Assembly: GCA_002239025.1 (NCBI GenBank)
Contig: MPNM01000015.1
Location: forward strand, 1 to 64,000
Reading direction: 5' to 3'
DNA from: Chloroflexi bacterium bin125
GTDB taxonomy: Bacteria; Chloroflexota; Dehalococcoidia; Bin125
Length of the DNA: 64,000 bases
The stretch's first letter is position 1, and each line of letters starts with the position of its first letter. The position numbers and the translations under genes are program-made. Under the pieces are notes generated by a model. The model was not told the DNA's origin and searched no databases. It saw only the letters and a program-made list of their open reading frames with translations. Positions 61,151 through 64,000 of this stretch are shown piece by piece.

Positions 61151-61477
61151 ATGACCACCAGCGAGAGGACTCACAAGTACAGCTGCCGAACATTCTTCAC
61201 GGAGAACAGGCTCCTCATCCTGACCGGCGTCGCCATGGCGGCGCTGCTCATCGGGGCGGTGTTCGCGAATGGGTCAATCTTCAATCCCGGAGATCCGCCA
61301 ACAGCGACTGCCGCCAGCGTGCAAGTGGACGAACCAACGGAGATCTGGCTGGCCGACGATGATTGTCCGTTCATGAACAACAGCAGCTACTCAGGCCAGG
61401 CAGTAGCGAGTTTCGGAGGGCACCCGGTCAAGGAGGAGACGTCGAGCGCTTGCCTGCTTCCAGGAATCCCCTGCTAG
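61151..61477 (+). CDS. Small membrane-anchored protein with cysteine-containing C-terminus
   Basis: The product has 108 residues, with GAGGAGAGCGG before the ATG. One membrane helix (RLLILTGVAMAALLIGAVFA) lies at about 20-40, and the outside part has three cysteines (DDDCPFMN, SSACLLP, GIPC at the end). The last residues resemble a peptide with C-terminal Cys. No family was recognised. A terminator follows. Confidence 0.6.
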   Translation: MTTSERTHKYSCRTFFTENRLLILTGVAMAALLIGAVFANGSIFNPGDPPTATAASVQVDEPTEIWLADDDCPFMNNSSYSGQAVASFGGHPVKEETSSACLLPGIPC

Positions 61478-61492
61478 CCGATGGATCCATGT

Positions 61493-61517
61493 AGGGGCGC
61501 CCCTTGTGGGCGCCCTT
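61493..61517. terminator. Terminator hairpin between convergent genes
   Basis: AGGGGCGCCC (493-502) pairs with GGGCGCCCTT (508-517), one G-T, followed by CTTCGTC. It lies between the small membrane-protein gene and the end of the CaiB/BaiF gene and may serve both. Confidence 0.7.
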
Positions 61518-61544
61518 CTTCGTCAATTTCGGCTGACCGGTCGA

Positions 61545-62771
61545 CTAACCAATCACTCCATCAGCCGACAACTCCGCCAGCTCATCCTCAGACAACCCCA
61601 GACGTTCCTGCAACACCTCGCCAGAATGCTCACCAAGCTCCGGAGCATCCCGACGCAGCGTTGCCGGCTGGCCGTGCAGCATGACTGGATGCGTCAGCGT
61701 CGGCAATGGACCGTAATGCCGATGATCATGTTGGACCAGGTATTCGTTCGCGATCACGGCAGGATCACTGGTCAGATCGCCTATCTGCTGCACCCGCGTA
61801 AAGATCAAGTTCGGTTCGGTCAGCAGCCGCTGTTCCCACTCTTCGCGCGGCGCGGATGCGAACCGTTCTTCCAGCAACGCGATGAGCACTTCGCAATGCT
61901 CGCCCATCGCCGAGAGCGTCGTGAATCGCTCATCGTCAACAATCTCTTCCAGCCCGACAGCGCGACAGAAGGACGCCCAATCGCGCTCAGCCTCCAGAAT
62001 GCCGAGCATGAGCCACTTGTCGTCGCCGCAGCGATACAGGTTCCAGAGCGGATTGGCCGCCTTCGATCGGTCGAATCGGGGCCACAGGTCCAGCCCCTGC
62101 ATCAACCCCACGCCGATGCCCCAGAACTGCAGCCACATCGTCGCCATGATGTGGGAGACCTCGATCCGCTGACCCTGACCGCCGTTCAGCTCTCGACCGG
62201 CGATCGCAGCCAGCACGCCGTAGGCCAGGCAGGTCGCGCCCATCACATCGGCAATGCCCAGGGTGTTCCAGTTCGGAGGATCAGCAGGACCGCCGCCTGA
62301 GTACATGAACCCGCCGCGCGCCTGGCCGACGGCGTCCAACGCCGGCAAATGCGATTCGTCGCCTTTGAATCCGTAGCCGGCCGTCGCTGCGTGGACCAGC
62401 CCAGGATTGATCTCCATCAGCGCCTCGGTCGAGAGTCCCAGCTTCTCAAACGTACCGGGGCGATAGTTCTCGATGAATACGTCAGTGTCGACGATCAGTT
62501 TGCGGAACAGTTCCTGTCCACGCTCGGACTTGAGATCGAGCGCCAACGACCGCTTGTTGCGATTGACTGCCTCAAACAGCGCCGAATGACCATCGGGCAT
62601 CATGTTCGGAATCCCGGCGACCGACTCAACGAATCTTGCGGCGTCGGGACGAGTCGGCGACTCAATCTTGATGACATCGGCGCCAAGATCGCCCAGCATC
62701 ATCCCACCGATCGGCCCAAACCCCCACGTCGAGCACTCCAACACCTTGATTCCATCAAGCGGTCCAGCCAT
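61545..62771 (-). CDS. CaiB/BaiF family (class III) CoA-transferase
   Basis: The protein has 408 residues from the ATG at 62771. Family features are clear: MAGPLDGIKVLECSTWGFGP at the start, LGDLGADVIKIESP near 27-40, NRNKRSLALDLKSERGQEL near 70, and the catalytic-type aspartate in LPALDAVGQARGG near 145. These enzymes move CoA between organic acids through an acyl-enzyme anhydride on Asp. The substrate cannot be told. Crotonase, thiolase and methylmalonyl-CoA mutase genes nearby suggest acyl-CoA degradation. Confidence 0.92.
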   Translation of the reverse strand: MAGPLDGIKVLECSTWGFGPIGGMMLGDLGADVIKIESPTRPDAARFVESVAGIPNMMPDGHSALFEAVNRNKRSLALDLKSERGQELFRKLIVDTDVFIENYRPGTFEKLGLSTEALMEINPGLVHAATAGYGFKGDESHLPALDAVGQARGGFMYSGGGPADPPNWNTLGIADVMGATCLAYGVLAAIAGRELNGGQGQRIEVSHIMATMWLQFWGIGVGLMQGLDLWPRFDRSKAANPLWNLYRCGDDKWLMLGILEAERDWASFCRAVGLEEIVDDERFTTLSAMGEHCEVLIALLEERFASAPREEWEQRLLTEPNLIFTRVQQIGDLTSDPAVIANEYLVQHDHRHYGPLPTLTHPVMLHGQPATLRRDAPELGEHSGEVLQERLGLSEDELAELSADGVIG

Positions 62772-62783
62772 TACGGGGTCCTT

Positions 62784-63638
62784 TCAGGAGCAGGCGACGA
62801 TCAGATCACCGAGCATCGTTCGATCAATCTTGTATTGGGGGTTCGTATCGGCCATGCGCGTCGCCGTTTCTAGAGGAAGATGCCAGGTTTCAGGGAGCCG
62901 AACGCGCAAGACAAACCCACCGTTCTCACGCGGGGGAAAGATACGAGGTTCTCCTCTCCCCAATTTGGTTGCCGTCCATGCATCACTCAGGTCGACCTCA
63001 AAGCCGGGAACCACATCCTCCCCACTCAGAAACAGGGGCTTCTCGATTGTCTGCATCTTTCGGCCCGCACGATAGACATAGACGCGTTGGTCCCATGCGT
63101 CGACCAACCAGCCGAGCAGCACTCCGTTGGCGATGTACTGTTCCATCTTGCGATGCATCCGTTCGGGCGAATCGTTGCAGCTGCAATGTTCGACCACAAA
63201 CGTCGGATTTGACTCGATACTGTCCCACCACGGCTTGACATCCCGCGGTGGCAAGAGTTCAGGTGGGATCCAGCTCAGCGAGGGCGACATGATCGACGTG
63301 TCCGGAAAATCAAACATGCTCTTGGAGGTGAACACGAGTCCACGCGAGAAAGGATCATCGGGCTCTCGCTGCCGATAGAGCTGAAAGAGGATGGAGTCAG
63401 TGAGCTGCGACTCTATGAACGGCGCGGCCCTGAGCGAAATGACCAACTCGCCCGACGCCGAGCGCTCATACTTGTAGATCTCATTGAGCACTCGCGCCCG
63501 CTCAAGACTGTCGAAATCGATTGTCCATTCCTCTGGGACTCGAAGCGTCGCCTCTTGCCGGCCGTAAGTGTCGTGGCGATAGTACTCCGGCCATTTCCAG
63601 TAGCGGACAGCCAGTTCCTCCTCCGAGAGCAGTTCCAT
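62784..63638 (-). CDS. Uma2-like (PD-(D/E)XK fold) protein
   Basis: The protein has 284 residues from the ATG at 63638; an in-frame TTG at 63656 is less likely. The C-terminal half has DTSIMSPSLSWIPPELLPPR, PTFVVEHCS, ERMHRKMEQYIANGVLLGWL and VDAWDQRVYVYRAG, the layout of the Uma2 family (DUF820), a PD-(D/E)XK nuclease-like fold of unknown function. The ExK of most family members reads VEHC here, so the site may be degenerate. It lies 12 bases upstream of the CaiB/BaiF gene, probably in one transcript. Confidence 0.65.
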   Translation of the reverse strand: MELLSEEELAVRYWKWPEYYRHDTYGRQEATLRVPEEWTIDFDSLERARVLNEIYKYERSASGELVISLRAAPFIESQLTDSILFQLYRQREPDDPFSRGLVFTSKSMFDFPDTSIMSPSLSWIPPELLPPRDVKPWWDSIESNPTFVVEHCSCNDSPERMHRKMEQYIANGVLLGWLVDAWDQRVYVYRAGRKMQTIEKPLFLSGEDVVPGFEVDLSDAWTATKLGRGEPRIFPPRENGGFVLRVRLPETWHLPLETATRMADTNPQYKIDRTMLGDLIVACS

Positions 63639-63688
63639 TGATGAGCGCCCATCCAATTGCGGCGGCGCGCCGTCGCGAATCGCCCAGC

Positions 63689-64000
63689 CTAGAGCACCAC
63701 GTGCTCCTGATGCTCACCAAAGACGTCTCGCATCGTGTTCATGATTTCGCCCAGCGTGCAATAGCTGCGCACCGCGTCGAGCATCTGCGGCATCGAGTTC
63801 GCCCGCGGATCACGACAGACATTTGCCAGCGCCTGCAGAGCCGAGTCGGCCTGGTCTGGATCGCGTTCGGCACGCGTCCGTCGTAGACGCTCCAGGTGCC
63901 GAGCCTCGCCCTGCGGATCCATCTTCAGAATCGGAATCTCGATCGGCTCTTCGATCTCAAAGTCGTTGACCCCGACGATTGTCCGCTCACCGCGCTCAAT
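63689..64000 (-). CDS. Methylmalonyl-CoA mutase, large-subunit N-terminal domain (partial, 5-prime end beyond window)
   Basis: Only the last about 103 codons are inside the window; the gene continues past position 64000. The visible part (GERTIVGVNDFEIEEPIEIP, then ANSMPQMLDAVRSYCTLGEI and MNTMRDVFGEH) is the C-terminal end of the TIM-barrel substrate-binding domain of adenosylcobalamin-dependent acyl-CoA mutases. It ends where a separate B12-binding subunit usually begins, so the two domains are probably encoded by separate genes. It would interconvert methylmalonyl-CoA and succinyl-CoA or a similar acyl-CoA pair. Confidence 0.88.
   Translation of the reverse strand: MERGERTIVGVNDFEIEEPIEIPILKMDPQGEARHLERLRRTRAERDPDQADSALQALANVCRDPRANSMPQMLDAVRSYCTLGEIMNTMRDVFGEHQEHVVL

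Overview
The window looks like a high-G+C, probably monoderm bacterial chromosome carrying a large integrated mobile region that covers roughly positions 1 to 51,550. The right-hand flank (51,553-64,000) reads as ordinary chromosome: tRNA-Arg, an MgtE magnesium transporter, tRNA-His, secreted beta-helix and Ig-like proteins, and a CoA-ester metabolism set (crotonase, thiolase, CaiB/BaiF CoA-transferase, start of a methylmalonyl-CoA mutase). This mix, with Trp-rich secreted proteins and cadherin-like/Ig-like repeats, resembles Chloroflexota of the Dehalococcoidia/SAR202 type. That assignment is inference only; no rRNA or marker gene is present.

Layout. (1) 1-3,500: accessory genes: a MazG-type pyrophosphohydrolase with a MazG_C-like tail paired with a dCTP-deaminase-fold protein that has lost catalytic residues and gained two membrane helices, then a decayed IS5-type transposase. 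(2) 3,663-12,721: a type I restriction-modification locus (hsdM, KAP NTPase, hsdS, hsdR on the minus strand) with a Panacea antitoxin/toxin pair embedded on the plus strand. hsdM carries an in-frame amber codon 31 codons before what looks like the original stop. (3) 12,854-23,547: a minus-strand conjugation operon (replication-relaxation protein, VirD4/TraG-like ATPase, VirB4, small pilin-like proteins, a PrgI-like fusion, VirB6-like channel protein). (4) 23,617-27,035: a divergent control region with a 44-bp palindrome, two clusters of GATTGCAC iterons, a helix-turn-helix protein and a DUF6602-like cargo gene between duplicated fragments. (5) 27,220-39,532: a plus-strand replication/recombination operon (zinc-finger membrane protein, DnaG-like primase, Rad52, PD-(D/E)XK nuclease, three SSB paralogues, RadC/JAB, small zinc-ribbon proteins, DUF6094-like methyltransferase, DEAD/SNF2-type helicase). 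Strong GC-rich hairpins separate many of its genes. (6) 39,533-49,975: a lower-G+C segment with a tyrosine recombinase inside a perfect 16-bp inverted repeat, a 1,855-residue Ig-like repeat surface protein and a four-gene operon with three small XRE/HTH genes. (7) 49,976-51,685: a large serine recombinase whose reading frame runs through the antisense strand of tRNA-Arg, which probably marks the right end of the integrated element.

The genes fit an integrative and conjugative element: the serine recombinase would integrate and excise it, the VirB4/VirD4/VirB6 set would transfer it, and the primase/Rad52/SSB/helicase set would replicate and repair it. The restriction, toxin-antitoxin and nucleotide-pool genes would be defence cargo. 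No left attachment site was recognised, so the element probably starts upstream of this window.
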